From Haematobia irritans (Eukaryota > Arthropoda > Insecta > Diptera > Muscidae), in assembly GCF_050003625.1 (NCBI RefSeq), contig NC_134398.1, forward strand, positions 81,748,003 through 81,812,002: a stretch of DNA of 64,000 nt. Direction: 5' to 3'. Positions 34,408 through 44,639 of the stretch are shown piece after piece. The notes beneath the pieces are model-generated. The model searched no databases. It saw nothing but the letters and a program-made list of their open reading frames with translations, and was not told the origin of the DNA. The position numbers were made by a program, and so were the translations under genes. Position 1 is the first letter of the stretch; each line of letters opens with the position of its first letter.

Positions 34408-37400
34408 ATCGAGCTAGTTCAGCGGGGCAAGAGCTGGCTCCCACAGGCGATGGCCCCACCATCTCCATAGCAATAGTTCAACAGAAAAATAACAATTTAA
34501 CTATTGCGGGTGTTATTAATGGCGGCAAGCGTACTTTGACGTTGGATACTGGTGCATCAAAGTCTATCATTAGATCTGATTTAGTAAAAGGAAAAGTTAC
34601 ACCACTGATTGGAGTCAAGCTACGCACGGCTACAGGGGAACCCGCAACCGTATATGGAAAGGTCACCGTAAAATTAACTATTGCTAACAAATCCGTTACT
34701 TATGATTTCATTGTGGCCGATATAGTAGACGAAGTTATAATTGGAGCGGATTTCATGATTGCTTTTGGTCTCAATTTGGATATGAAGCGTCGTGTAATGA
34801 CATGGTGCGATGCTGAAATAACGGTAAACGTGGGATACGACGAGAATACACCTGTCAGACGTTTGACAACGAGCCAGTCAGAGTCTATACCACCGAATGC
34901 CGAAGCAATTATATGGGTTTCTATGGATGGAGATTGTGAAGTCGGCCAATTGTGGGTTGTTGAACCAGCAGAAAACAAAAGCAACAACATCTTGATAGCA
35001 AATGCCCTGGTAACAACGAACGAAGAGAGACTAATACCAGTTCGTGTCTTGAACTTGTCTGACAATCATGAGCAAATTGTAAAATTTTCTGATATTGGAA
35101 AATGTACACCAGCCGAGGCAATAGTCAATTTGGAAGGCAACTCATCAAAGACACATGGAGCAGTGAGAAAACATCTGGAAGGGTATTTCGAGGCTTGGAC
35201 ACGTCATCTATCGCCGTCAGAGAGAAATAAAGCCAAGCAATTGTTGTGGAAAAACGCCTCTGCTTTTGCTTCTGAAAAGGGAAATCAAGGAAGAACATCT
35301 GTAGTGAAACATGAAATTAAAACCGCAGAAGAAAGGCCCATAAAACAGGCACCACGAAGTGTTCCCCTGGCAAAAAGAGACGAAGTTCAAAAGCTCATAA
35401 AGGAAATGGCGGAGAGTGGAGTGATCGAGCCATCATCAAGTCCTTGGTGTTCCCCAGTTGTGCTGGTCAAAAAGAAAGATGGAAGTACCCGATTCTGCGT
35501 GGACTATAGAAAACTGAATGATGTCACCAAAAAGGACAGTTATCCGCTTCCACGCATTGATGACACGTTGGACACACTAGCAGGAACAACATGGTTTTCT
35601 ACGCTTGATTTGCAGAGTGGATATTGGCAAGTAGAGATCGCCGAGAAAGACAAGGAAAAGACGGCTTTTGGCGTTAATGGCGGTCTCTGGCAATTCAATG
35701 TAATGCCATTCGGGCTCTGCAACGCTCCGGCTACCTTCGAAAGATTGATGGAGCGGGTACTGAAGGGGTTGCACTGGAAGTCGTGCTTGATATACTTGGA
35801 CGACATCATAGTGATGGGCAAAACGTTTGACGAGCACCTTAAGAACTTGAAAGACGTTATCCAGCAATTGTCAGCCGCTGGTCTACGCCTTAACGCAAAG
35901 AAATGCTCCCTTTTCCAGCGGGAAGTTAAATACCTGGGTCATCATGTGACTGCAGAGGGCATATCCACCGATGGAGACAAAATCCAAGCTGTCAGAGATT
36001 GGCCACGACCACGAAATCTCCACGAATTAAGAAGTTTCCTTGGGTTATGTACATATTACCGACGATTCGTCCCAAACTTCGCCAGCATCGCCGCTAGTCT
36101 CCATAAATTGACGCAAAAAGGTCAGAAGTTCCAGTGGAGCGACGAACAGGAGGATTCATTCCAACATTTAAAAGAACTTTTATGTTCAGCTCCTGTTCTA
36201 GCGTATCCTATTCCGGGCGAAAAATTTGTTTTGGATACAGATGCTAGCGCGCATGGTATTGGAGGTGTGCTATCCCAACAGATAGACGGCAAGGAGAAGG
36301 TCATCGGATATTTCAGCCGAACGTTGTCCAAGCCCGAAAAGAACTACTGTGTAACGCGACGAGAGCTGCTAGCCGTCATAGAGAGTGTAAAACATTATCA
36401 TAAATATTTGTATGGACAACACTTCTTGCTCAGGACTGATCACTCAGCTCTACGATGGTTGCTCCAATTCAAGAATCCGGAAGCTCAACTGGCACGTTGG
36501 ATCGAGAGGCTCCAAAGCTATGATTTCAGTGTCGAGCATAGAAAAGGTGGAAAACACGGTAACGCTGACGCTTTGTCACGTCGACCTTGCAGTATAGAAT
36601 GCAAGCACTGCTCGAAGGCTGAACACAAGGAGGAGATTGTTGATATTCGGCTGTTACACGTCGAATCTGGAGTGGACTGGCCAACAGAACAGCGTAAAGA
36701 TCCCATTTTGAATAAAATTATTTCGGCAAAGGAAGAGAACAAGAAGCCCAGTAAGAAAGACATCGCAGCCGAAAGTCCACTTATGAAATCATACTGGGCT
36801 CAATGGGATAGTTTAGTTCTAGTCAATGGATCCCTGCAACGTAAATGGGAAAGCGAAGATGGCAAGAGCAGCCGAAATTTGATCATCGTTCCAGATTCCA
36901 AAATAAGAGATGTTTTGGCGGAGTTCCATAATGGTCCCAGTGGAGGTCATCTGGGAATAACCAAAACCGCCGAGAAAGTGAAGCAACGATTCTACTGGGT
37001 TGGATGCCAGAAATCAATTGCTGAATGGGTAGCCAATTGCGAGAAGTGCATGAAGGCGAAAGGTCCAACAAGGAAAAGTCGAGGTCCTATGCAAGAATAT
37101 AGACCAGGAGCCCCGTTTGAAAGAATAGCAATGGACGTGGCAGGCCCTTTCCCAGTAAGTGATTCTGGAAACCGTTATGTCCTTGTGGTCATGGATTACT
37201 TCAGCAAATGGCCGGAGGTGTATGCAATTCCAAACCAAGAGGCAAAAACGATTGTGGATGTGGTCAACAAAAACTGGATATGTCGCTACGGTGTGCCGTC
37301 CGAGATTCACTCAGACCAGGGAAGAAATTTTGAATCGGCCATATTCAAAGAGATGTGTGAATCCCTTGGTATCAAGAAAACGAGGACTACGCCATTACAT

Positions 37401-37988
37401 CCACAATCCGATGGCATGGTAGAAAGGTTCAATCGCACCCTGGAGGAACATCTTCGAAAAGTGGTGGACAACGGCCAGAGGGACTGGGACGAGCATATAC
37501 CAAAGTTTTTGCTGTCGTATAGATCTGCCATTCATGATTCCACCTCTCGAACACCGGCCAATGTTCTATTCGGAACTGAGTTGAAGTTGCCTGGTGATCT
37601 GATATTCGGTGCTAAACCTAATGAGCTCGCCATGGAAGAAAACAGAAACGACATCCCAAACACTTTCGGTGAAGTTCACGAATCAGTGCGCAACAAAATA
37701 AAAATGGTCAGCAACAGAATGAAGGCGAGATACGATCGTGCTGTAAATACTGAAGGCTTCCAAGAAGAAGAATTGGTTCTGCTATTTAACCCGCAACGAA
37801 AGAAAGGATTGTGTCCTAAACTGCAAACACAGTGGGAAGGCCCATACAAAGTCATCAAGAAGATCAATGATGTTGTATACCGGATTCAGAAGGACGACAG
37901 CCCTAGATCAAAGATGAAAGTTGTACATCTGGAACGATTGGCTCCTTACGGAACAGGTTCTGTGCCTGTTCGGGACGAACAGGCTTAA
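34392..37988 (+). CDS. Pol polyprotein: protease, reverse transcriptase, RNase H, integrase
   Basis: The frame is open from 34392 (just after a TGA) to the stop at 37986-37988. It overlaps gag by 16 bases in -1 phase and needs no start codon of its own. Protease shows LDTGASKSIIRSDL and IIGADFM. Reverse transcriptase shows FCVDYRKLND, FSTLDLQSGYWQVEI and YLDDIIV. RNase H shows FVLDTDASAHGIGGVL and HGNADALSRRP. Integrase has an HHCC finger (GGHLGITKTAEKVKQRFYW then CEKCMKA) and the catalytic triad in AMDVAGPFPV, HSDQGRNF and VERFNRTL. A GPY/F-type end (GPYKVIKKINDVVYRI) closes it. No chromodomain and no envelope frame follow. Expressed as a Gag-Pol fusion by frameshifting; all catalytic residues I checked are present. 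Confidence 0.94.
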   Translation, partial: VTFKLNRASSAGQELAPTGDGPTISIAIVQQKNNNLTIAGVINGGKRTLTLDTGASKSIIRSDLVKGKVTPLIGVKLRTATGEPATVYGKVTVKLTIANKSVTYDFIVADIVDEVIIGADFMIAFGLNLDMKRRVMTWCDAEITVNVGYDENTPVRRLTTSQSESIPPNAEAIIWVSMDGDCEVGQLWVVEPAENKSNNILIANALVTTNEERLIPVRVLNLSDNHEQIVKFSDIGKCTPAEAIVNLEGNSSKTHGAVRKHLEGYFEAWTRHLSPSERNKAKQLLWKNASAFASEKGNQGRTSVVKHEIKTAEERPIKQAPRSVPLAKRDEVQKLIKEMAESGVIEPSSSPWCSPVVLVKKKDGSTRFCVDYRKLNDVTKKDSYPLPRIDDTLDTLAGTTWFSTLDLQSGYWQVEIAEKDKEKTAFGVNGGLWQFNVMPFGLCNAPATFERLMERVLKGLHWKSCLIYLDDIIVMGKTFDEHLKNLKDVIQQLSAAGLRLNAKKCSLFQREVKYLGHHVTAEGISTDGDKIQAVRDWPRPRNLHELRSFLGLCTYYRRFVPNFASIAASLHKLTQKGQKFQWSDEQEDSFQHLKELLCSAPVLAYPIPGEKFVLDTDASAHGIGGVLSQQIDGKEKVIGYFSRTLSKPEKNYCVTRRELLAVIESVKHYHKYLYGQHFLLRTDHSALRWLLQFKNPEAQLARWIERLQSYDFSVEHRKGGKHGNADALSRRPCSIECKHCSKAEHKEEIVDIRLLHVESGVDWPTEQRKDPILNKIISAKEENKKPSKKDIAAESPLMKSYWAQWDSLVLVNGSLQRKWESEDGKSSRNLIIVPDSKIRDVLAEFHNGPSGGHLGITKTAEKVKQRFYWVGCQKSIAEWVANCEKCMKAKGPTRKSRGPMQEYRPGAPFERIAMDVAGPFPVSDSGNRYVLVVMDYFSKWPEVYAIPNQEAKTIVDVVNKNWICRYGVPSEIHSDQGRNFESAIFKEMCESLGIKKTRTTPLHPQSDGMVERFNRTLEEHLRKVVDNGQRDWDEHIPKFLLSYRSAIHDSTSRTPANVLFGTELKLPGDLIFGAKPNELAMEENRNDIPNTFGEVHESVRNKIKMVSNRMKARYDRAVNTEGFQEEELVLLFNPQRKKGLCPKLQTQWEGPYKVIKKINDVVYRIQKDDSPRSKMKVVHLERLAPYGTGSVPVRDEQA
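34398..34457 (+). promoter_or_regulatory. -1 ribosomal frameshift signal between gag and pol
   Basis: In the gag frame the last codons read T TTA AAC TAA. The heptamer TTTAAAC (34398-34404) is the classic X XXY YYZ form. After a 6-nt spacer, GAGCTAGTTC (34411-34420) can pair with GAGCTGGCTC (34431-34440) in a 10-bp stem with two G-U pairs. Loop bases GGGGC (34424-34428) can pair with GCCCC (34453-34457), giving an H-type pseudoknot. Slipping back one base enters the open pol frame exactly. Structure is predicted by eye. Confidence 0.8.
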
Positions 37989-37999
37989 GCGGGAGGCAG
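37987..37999 (+). promoter_or_regulatory. Polypurine tract
   Basis: AAGCGGGAGGCAG sits directly before the 3' LTR and overlaps the pol stop codon. It is the expected primer for plus-strand DNA synthesis, although short and interrupted by pyrimidines. Confidence 0.7.
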
Positions 38000-38602
38000 T
38001 GATACGAATTTGATAATTATAGATATAAGTTTATTTAAATTAGTTTCCGTTAATTTAAAATTTAAAATTGTAACGATAAAATTTCGCTATCATTTGTTGG
38101 AATCATCTATTCATTTTCTAGTATTTTCCTGAATTTCTTTTATGTTCTTTTGTTTGCTTACCGAAATGTTAGTTTTTACTCTCTCATAGAATAACAACCC
38201 CTTTGCTTTGTTATTTTGCTTTCTCATTTCATCTCATTGTCTATTGTCATTGTTGTTGTAGTAATGCGAGCATATATCTATGTGAGTGTGTATGTGTTTG
38301 GCAGCCACCAGACGAATTACTTAATGGTCGTAGATCCTTCTAGCATTGTCTAAGAATGTTCTGGCGTTGCCAGAATATTGTAGTGCTACCAGAATGTTCT
38401 CGTATTGCCACACCGTCATATATAAAAGCGCTCGCATGCTGCTAACGAGTCAGTCTTAATTAAAGCGTCAAACGAATAACTTCAGTGTGAACGAATTGTA
38501 AAGTGTGAAGTCATAGTAAATAAATTGTAGATTGTCGTTATTTAAAAGAACTGTGTTTTAATTGTCGGGTAATTAAAAACGCCTAAATATAAAAACGTAA
38601 CA
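38000..38602 (+). repeat. 3' LTR
   Basis: It has the same length as the 5' LTR. I see three differences: TGATACG instead of TGTTACG at its start, ATCATTTG instead of ATCACTTG, and AGAATATTG instead of AGAACATTG in the second 19-bp unit. Confidence 0.93.
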
Positions 38603-38924
38603 ATATGTTTGAAAGCATATTGGTCTAAACAATATATGTTTGGGTAGTCAATTTCCAAACATTTTGTATCTTTGCATCCAAATTCAATAATGTTGTCTTC
38701 CAAAAAACAATATGTTATTATGTGAACATATAATATGTTTGGAAGCATTTTGCACCCAAAAATATTATATGCTTAAAAAAAATTCTCCCAAACAATATTG
38801 TGCTCAAAATTTTATTTATTTATTTATATATTTACAATCATAATGAATTATGAAAATAAACAGGTAATATAGGTGCTAACAACATAGGTTTTCGAACTGA
38901 ATGCTCAAAATTTTGTTTCTGCCT

Positions 38925-39140
38925 AATTGTATATTCCCCCACATCTTTCTCACTTCCACGAGATTTTTTAGTTATTAGCACCTTTTTCTGTAATACAAAC
39001 ATTTTAGAAGAAATTATTCAATTTTATGATTTTTTTATTTTAATTTTACCTTTTGCCGGACGGGGATTCGAACAGCGGACCACACAGTTTGTAAGGATCA
39101 AAGAAGTAGCTGATCAATTGCCCAAGGAAAAATAAAATGT
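38925..39140 (-). mobile_element. Second SINE type, tRNA-derived head on minus strand
   Basis: On the minus strand the head contains GTTCGAATCCCC (near 39064-39075), a good B box, then GTCCGGCAAAAGGTAAAATT. The body (38925-39060) recurs at 46150-46300. An (TTTA)n stretch at 38813-38830 could be the A-rich 3' tail. The exact ends are not certain. It sits inside MITE F. Confidence 0.55.
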
Positions 39141-39464
39141 TAATTTTGTAATAACAAGCAACAACCACCAACTTTATTCAATATCGCTCCCTGTTAAATA
39201 GCGCTCCAAGCTACTAAACACATATATGTTTATAGGCTATTTCTAAATTAATATATGTTTGCATCCAAGCATATTATATTTACAAACATTTTATGTCCCA
39301 AACATAATATGTTATAACATATTAACATATATGTCCCAAACATGTTATGCTAGTTTATGAACATTATATGCTTGCACTCAAAAATATTGTGTTTAAAAAT
39401 TTGTGCTCCAAACATATAATGTTTATAGCCAAACATATGAAAAACAGTCTTTTTCATCCGTGTA

Positions 39465-40311
39465 GTAACACAACATAAATACTCGTACATACATTTTTTT
39501 GTTTAGACATTAATTTGTCAAATTTTAATTATATTATCTAAATATTCCATGATTTTAATATAATTTACAATTATGTTTTTCCTATAAATCCGTAATCTTT
39601 TAATTTACGACAGGTAACAATGGCATAATGAGGTAAACAAGAAACGGACTTATTGGCTAAATTACACCTAATGCCAATTCTATTTATGAGCGAGCTTAAA
39701 AAAAAATACTACATATATTCTATTTATTTTTGTAAAAAAAAGATAGCTCATCTTATAAAATTTTCTTTTATGATGACCGATCCGAATCTCTTCCTCTTGA
39801 ACAAGAACTCTCCCAAGACTGAGCATGGCCGAGAACCAGAAGATAGCCAAGTTCAAAGAGGTAGCAGACCGTAAGGGGGTTCGTAACATTGCATACAAAC
39901 ACACATTAGAAAATGTTATTTTTGTATTGAAATCGTGATATATACCAATTCAGTAAATCGTGAACAAAATCAAAAGTTGTACACCGATTGTAATGAAATA
40001 AAGCTGACTTTATTATATTTTTTGTAAAAATTCAAGTTTTTTATCAAAACTACAACACTATCTCTAAAACTACTTGGAAAATTGAAAAACAATGTAAACA
40101 CGGCTTAAAGAGAATATTGTTTGGGAGTTTCGGATTTTTTTAATTCAATATGGTGAACCGTTTTCAAGTTATTCCAACATATGTAGCGGAAGTGCCTTAA
40201 TTTTGAACACAACGGTATATCTCGAAAAGTCGAGCTGATAGATGCTCTAACTTCTTTGTTCCATAAGAAGTTAGAGCAGCGTACCACAAGCTGAAAAGTG
40301 GTTTTGGTATA
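39465..40311. other. No gene recognised; small GC-richer island at 39770-39880
   Basis: Most is AT-rich. At 39770-39880 the composition rises and two frames look protein-like (TDPNLFLLNKNSPKTEHG, and MAENQKIAKFKEVADRKGV starting 39825). It might be a stray exon or an old gene fragment, but I cannot identify it and splice sites are not convincing. Confidence 0.3.
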
Positions 40312-40363
40312 CCATGTCAGCCTATATGATACGCGGAAACCTGGACCCTCTTTTAAACCTACG
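40312..40363 (-). repeat. Dispersed repeat fragment, inverted relative to 20241-20300
   Basis: The reverse complement reads TTTAAAAGAGGGTCCAGG followed by TTTCC...GGCTGACAT, close to the copy at 20241. A SINE lies directly against it. Confidence 0.5.
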
Positions 40364-40526
40364 TTAGGTTAGGTATAGTGGCGACCCTTAACTTCATTTT
40401 CACTTAGGCTTTTCAGTCAATTGTGATACCATTGTGGTGAACTTCTGTTTATCACTGAGTGCAGTTCGAATCCATATTAAGCTCTATAGCCGAGTTCGAA
40501 GGTCTTTCACATTATGGTAAAACCAC
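40364..40526 (-). mobile_element. 5'-truncated SINE, minus strand
   Basis: Read on the minus strand it contains CGAACTCGGCTATAGAG, CACTCAGTGATAAACAGAAG, ATGGTATCACAATTGACTGA and the tail CCACTATACCTAACCTAAC. These match the 3' two thirds of the SINE at 8482. The tRNA-like head is missing. Confidence 0.75.
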
Positions 40527-40736
40527 ACCCAGAAAAAAGTGTCTTCGAAACTAAAGGAAAAAATGTTCTTCAATTTAGTTTAGCCATTTTATTTCCATTC
40601 AGTTAAATTTTTGTGTGAAATAATAAAATTTACTTGTTTCAGTAAAAAAATCGTAAACTGAAAGCAGTTAGGAATAGTTCATTAACTAGAATAAGGCATG
40701 ACATTTTACTAATACTGTTTTCTTCGCTGGGTATAA
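40526..40736. mobile_element. Possible short MITE with CACCCAG-type ends
   Basis: It starts ACACCCAGAAAAAAGTG and ends TTTTCTTCGCTGGGTA, an imperfect inverted repeat. The interior is AT-rich and non-coding. Confidence 0.35.
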
Positions 40737-41774
40737 GAATTTACTACTGAACAAGAGAATTTTATTCACTGATAACAAAGCATTCGTAAAAATAAACAAA
40801 AACCGAACTACAACCAAGTTCTGATAATTCTGACTTCCTTTATTATAGAAAGCTTATCACACATACGAATAACACTTGGCATAGAAAAATATTTTAGTTC
40901 GTTAGTACTAAGAAGTATTCAATCCTTTCAAAACTTAAGGAAACATACTTGTGAGAAAATAGGACATTTTCCTATATCTCTTTTGTCTACCTGTAATCGA
41001 TACCTGTCATCGGTGTATATTAATCGTTATGTTTGCGCGTGGGTTGTTTTTAGTTGGAATCGCGTTGTTATGGTATACGGAGAGATTGTTAAAAAATAAT
41101 ATAGTAAAATAATACAATAAATAACAAATAAAATATATAAAATATTTGTTATTTTAAATTAGTGAGAACAATTTTCGTTTTTTTTTTTTGAAAATTATTA
41201 AACATAAATAACAAACAATAAGTCTATCAATGTTCGTGATGGTGTACAAAGAAAGAAAACACCAACAGAATAACAACCCCTTCATTCATCAGGTAACATT
41301 CAGGATGCTAATCTTTTGTGAAAAAATTGATTTATGATTTTTTATATTTGTAGGCATTGAAATTGTAAAAAAAGAACAAAATCGTTAGGTAGCAACTTAT
41401 TAAAAGTGAAGGGTACAAGGAGAAGAAAAAAAAAATACGTTTTACAGTTGATAACATTACATGGAAATTGGAAATAGTGGAATAATAAACTAATATTTCG
41501 ATGCTGTTGATTCTTAATAAATATATTTAATATATTAATAAAACATGTCGTTTATTGAAGAAAAAATTGCCTATATAAATAAATAAAATTGTATTTAAAA
41601 ACGAAGATAAGCAGTTCTAATTTTGAAGTGAAAGGTTTACAACAAATATATAAGATTTGTCCAAATTAATGAAAAAAGTTCAATAAAATCATTCCATATA
41701 CGAATTCAATTCAGTTAATTTTTTTTTTTCATTCTGTAGTATAGGGTACATAAATATAGGAAAATGTTAACTAT
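40737..41774. other. No gene seen
   Basis: Extremely AT-rich DNA with long A and T runs. No terminal repeats or coding frames recognised. Confidence 0.45.
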
Positions 41775-41776
41775 TA

Positions 41777-43076
41777 AAGGGTGATACGGTCAAAATTTGG
41801 TCAATATAAACTTGACGTATTTCCTTCAATTTTGCATTTAAAAAACCTGAACACCCCTCATTTTGAAGGTGTGTGTGTGTAGAATGTTGCTCCTATTTTG
41901 ATTTTGGAATTCACTCTTCAGTTGTCAAAATGCCGTCCAAGCAAGAAGAGCAGCGTATCAAAATTTTTCTCGCGCATCGCGAAAATCCGAGCTACTCGCA
42001 CGCAAAGCTGGCAAAATCGCTAAAAGTTGCCAAATCAACCGTTACAAATGTAATTAAAGTGTTTGGGGAACGTTTGTCGACAGCCAGGAAGTCTGGATCG
42101 GGGGGAAATCGAAAACCGGATGCCGCTGAGACGACAAAGAGAGTTGCCGGTAGTTTCAAGCGAAACCCTAACCTCTCTCTCTCTCTGAGATGCCGCAAAT
42201 AAGCTGGGTGTATCGTTTACAACCGTGCATCGAGCCAAAAAACGAGCCGGACTATCGACTTACAAGAAGGTAGTGACTCCAAATCGCGATGATAAACAAA
42301 ATACGACGGCCAAAGCGCGATCCCGGAGGCTGTACACCACGATGCTGACGAAGTTTGACTGCGTGGTAATGGACGACGAAACCTACGTCAAAGCCGACTA
42401 CAAGCAGCTTCCGGGACAGGAGTTTTATACGGCAAAAGGAAGGGGAAAGGTAGCAGATATTTTCAAGCACATAAAACTGTCAAAGTTCGCAAATAAATAT
42501 CTGGTTTGGCAAGCCATCTGTACCTGTGGCTTGAAAAGCAGCATTTTCATAGCTTCCGGGACTGTCAACCAAGAAATTTACGTGAAAGAGTGTTTGAATA
42601 AACGTCTGCTGCCTTTCCTGAAGAAACACGGTTGTTCCGTACTCTTTTGGCCGGATTTGGCATCTTGCCATTACGTTAAAAAGGCCATGGAGTGGTACGC
42701 CGCCAACAACGTGCAGGTGGTTCCCAAGGGCAAGAACCCTCACAACACGTCAGCGCTCCGCCCAATTGAGAAATACCGGGCTATTGCCAAGCGGAACCTA
42801 AAGAAGACCAAAAAACTGCTAAGGACGAGCAGCAGTTCAAGGCAAACTGGCTTTCTGCGGCGAAGAAGGACAAGGTGGCTGTACAAAATCTGATGGCAGG
42901 TGTCAAGCGTGAGGCCCGGCAATTCGGATTCGGAAAAGCGAAAGCCTAACTGAATATTTTTCCTGAATTTTATACTAATTGAAGTTGAAAGAGAAATTTA
43001 ATTTAATTTTTTAAATAAACGATTTCACCGATTTACACGCGTTTTCCCTTGACCAAATTTTGACCGTATCACCCTT
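41777..43076 (+). mobile_element. DD37E mariner/Tc1-superfamily element
   Basis: Inverted ends of about 28 bp (AAGGGTGATACGGTCAAAAT then TTGGTCAA) are flanked by TA at 41775-41776 and 43077-43078. The 1.3-kb length and single gene are normal for the group. The transposase has lost its frame twice. Confidence 0.92.
41930..42949 (+). pseudogene. DD37E transposase, two frameshifts
   Basis: The true start is MPSKQEEQRIKIF at 41930. Residues 20-50 form a helix-turn-helix (SHAKLAKSLKVAKSTVTNVI). The catalytic motifs are VVMDDETYVKADY, FWPDLASCHYVKKAM and LRPIEKY, with 37 residues between the second Asp and the Glu by my count. A length change in the CT run near 42175-42190 breaks the frame before DAANKLGVSFTTVH. 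A lost A in an A run near 42812 breaks it again after KKTKK. The end QFGFGKAKA with TAA at 42947-42949 is the normal C-terminus. Both lesions are in simple runs, pointing to slippage. Confidence 0.9.
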
Positions 43077-43489
43077 TAATAAACTGAAAGTTCTTGTATT
43101 CTAATATAATTGAAATCGTCACTTTTGTGGCAAAAATACATTTATCTATTCGCTTAATGCGAGTATCAATAAAAACCTTGTACTTACTTTTTACACCCTC
43201 CACCATAGGATGGGGGTATATTAACTTTGTCATTCCGTTTGTAACACATCGAAATATTGCTCTAAGACCCCATAAAGTATATATATTCTGGGTCGTGGTG
43301 AAATTCTGAGTCGATCTAAGCATGTCCGTCCGTCCGTCCGTCTGTCCGTTTGTCCGGCTGTCCGTCCGTCTGTGGAAATCACGCTAACTTCCGAACGAAA
43401 CAAGCTATCGACTTGAAACTTGGCACAAGTAGTTGTTATTGATGTAGGTATTGATGTGTAGATGGTATTGAAAATGGGCCATATCGGCC

Positions 43490-44570
43490 CACGTTTACGT
43501 ATAGCCCCCATATAAACCGATCCCCAAATTTGGCTTGGGGAGCCTCCCGGAGCAGCAAAATTCATCCGATCCGGTTGAAATTTGGTACGTGGTCTTAGTA
43601 TACGGTCTCTAACAACCATGGAAAAATTGGTCCATATCGGTCCATAATTATATATAGCCCCCATATAAACCGATCCCCAGATTTGACCTCCGGAGCCTCT
43701 TGGAGGGGCAAAATTCATCCGATCCGATTGAAATTTGGTACCTGATGTTAGTATATGGTCTCTAACAACCATGCAAAAATTGGTCCATATCGGTCCATAA
43801 TTATATATAGCCCCCATATAAACCGATCCCCAGAGTTGACCTCCGGAGACTTTTGGAGGGGCAAAATTCATCCGATCCGGTTGAAATTTGGTACCTGATG
43901 TTAGTATACGGCCTCTAACAACCATGCAAAAATTGGTCCATATCGGTCCAAAATTATATATAGCTCCCATATAAACCGATCCCCAGATTTGACCACCGGA
44001 GCCTCTTGGAGGAGCAAAATTCATCCGATCCGGTTGAAATTTAGTACGTGGTCTTAGTATACGGTTTTTAACAACCATGCAAAAATTGGTCCATATCGGT
44101 CCATAATTATATATAGCCCCCATATAAACCGATCCCCAGATTTGACCTCCGGAGCCTCTTGGAGGGGCAAAATTCATCCGATCCGGTTGAAATTTGGTAC
44201 CTGATGTTAGTTTACGGCCTCTAATAACCATGCAAAAATTGGTCCATATCGGTCCATAATTATATATAGCCCCCATATAAGCCGATCCCCAGATTTGACC
44301 TCCGGAGCCTCTTGGAAGAGCAAAATTCATCCGATCCAGTTGAAATTTGGTACATGGTGTTAGTATATGGTCTCTAACAACCATGCAAAAATTGGTCCAT
44401 ATCGGTCCATAATTATATATAGTTCCCATATAAACCGTCCCCAGATTTGACGTCCGGAACCTCTTGGAGGAGCAAAAGTCATCCGATACGGTTGAAATTT
44501 GGTACATTTTGTCAATATATGGCCTCTAACAGCCATGTAAAAATTGATCCATATCGGTCTTTAGTTATAT
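43490..44570. repeat. 153-bp tandem array, about seven units
   Basis: The phrase TCCATATCGG recurs at 43631, 43784, 43937, 44090, 44243 and 44396, each exactly 153 bases apart, and then at 44548. Units are about 85-95% alike by eye. Because 153 is divisible by three, a 425-codon frame stays open on the minus strand (43230-44507), but it is just the repeat read through. Confidence 0.92.
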
Positions 44571-44639
44571 ATAACCGATGACTTATTACACAAAAATTGG
44601 TCCATATCGCCAAAAATAATCTACAAAAACTTTATTTCC

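Larger units (their letters stand above)
32417..38602 (+). mobile_element. Ty3/Gypsy LTR retrotransposon, apparently intact
   Basis: Two 603-bp LTRs (32417-33019 and 38000-38602) differ at three positions by my reading. They are flanked by the 4-bp duplication ATAT (32413-32416 and 38603-38606). Between them lie a primer-binding site, gag, pol in the -1 frame, and a purine tract. Both reading frames are open throughout and there is no envelope gene. Low LTR divergence means a recent insertion. The order protease, reverse transcriptase, RNase H, integrase defines Ty3/Gypsy. I do not assign a clade. Confidence 0.93.
32296..39464. mobile_element. MITE family F, split by an LTR element and a SINE
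   Basis: The ends are TACACGCTCACAAAAAATCG (32296) and TTTTTCATCCGTGTA (39464), a short imperfect inverted repeat. The element-specific sequence is a series of ATATGTTTG/CAAACATAT phrases in both orientations. It occupies 32296-32416, 38603-38824 and about 39215-39464. The LTR retrotransposon occupies 32417-38602, and the SINE-like segment lies around 38825-39214. It has no coding capacity of its own. Confidence 0.55.

Noticed and set aside
32417..38602. LTR element as an endogenous retrovirus with envelope
   Set aside because: No open frame between the pol stop (37988) and the 3' LTR (38000), so there is no envelope gene; it is a retrotransposon.
43230..44507. 425-codon open frame on the minus strand
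   Set aside because: It is the 153-bp tandem repeat read through. 153 is a multiple of three, so stops are absent from every unit. The peptide is just the same 51 residues repeated with no domain.
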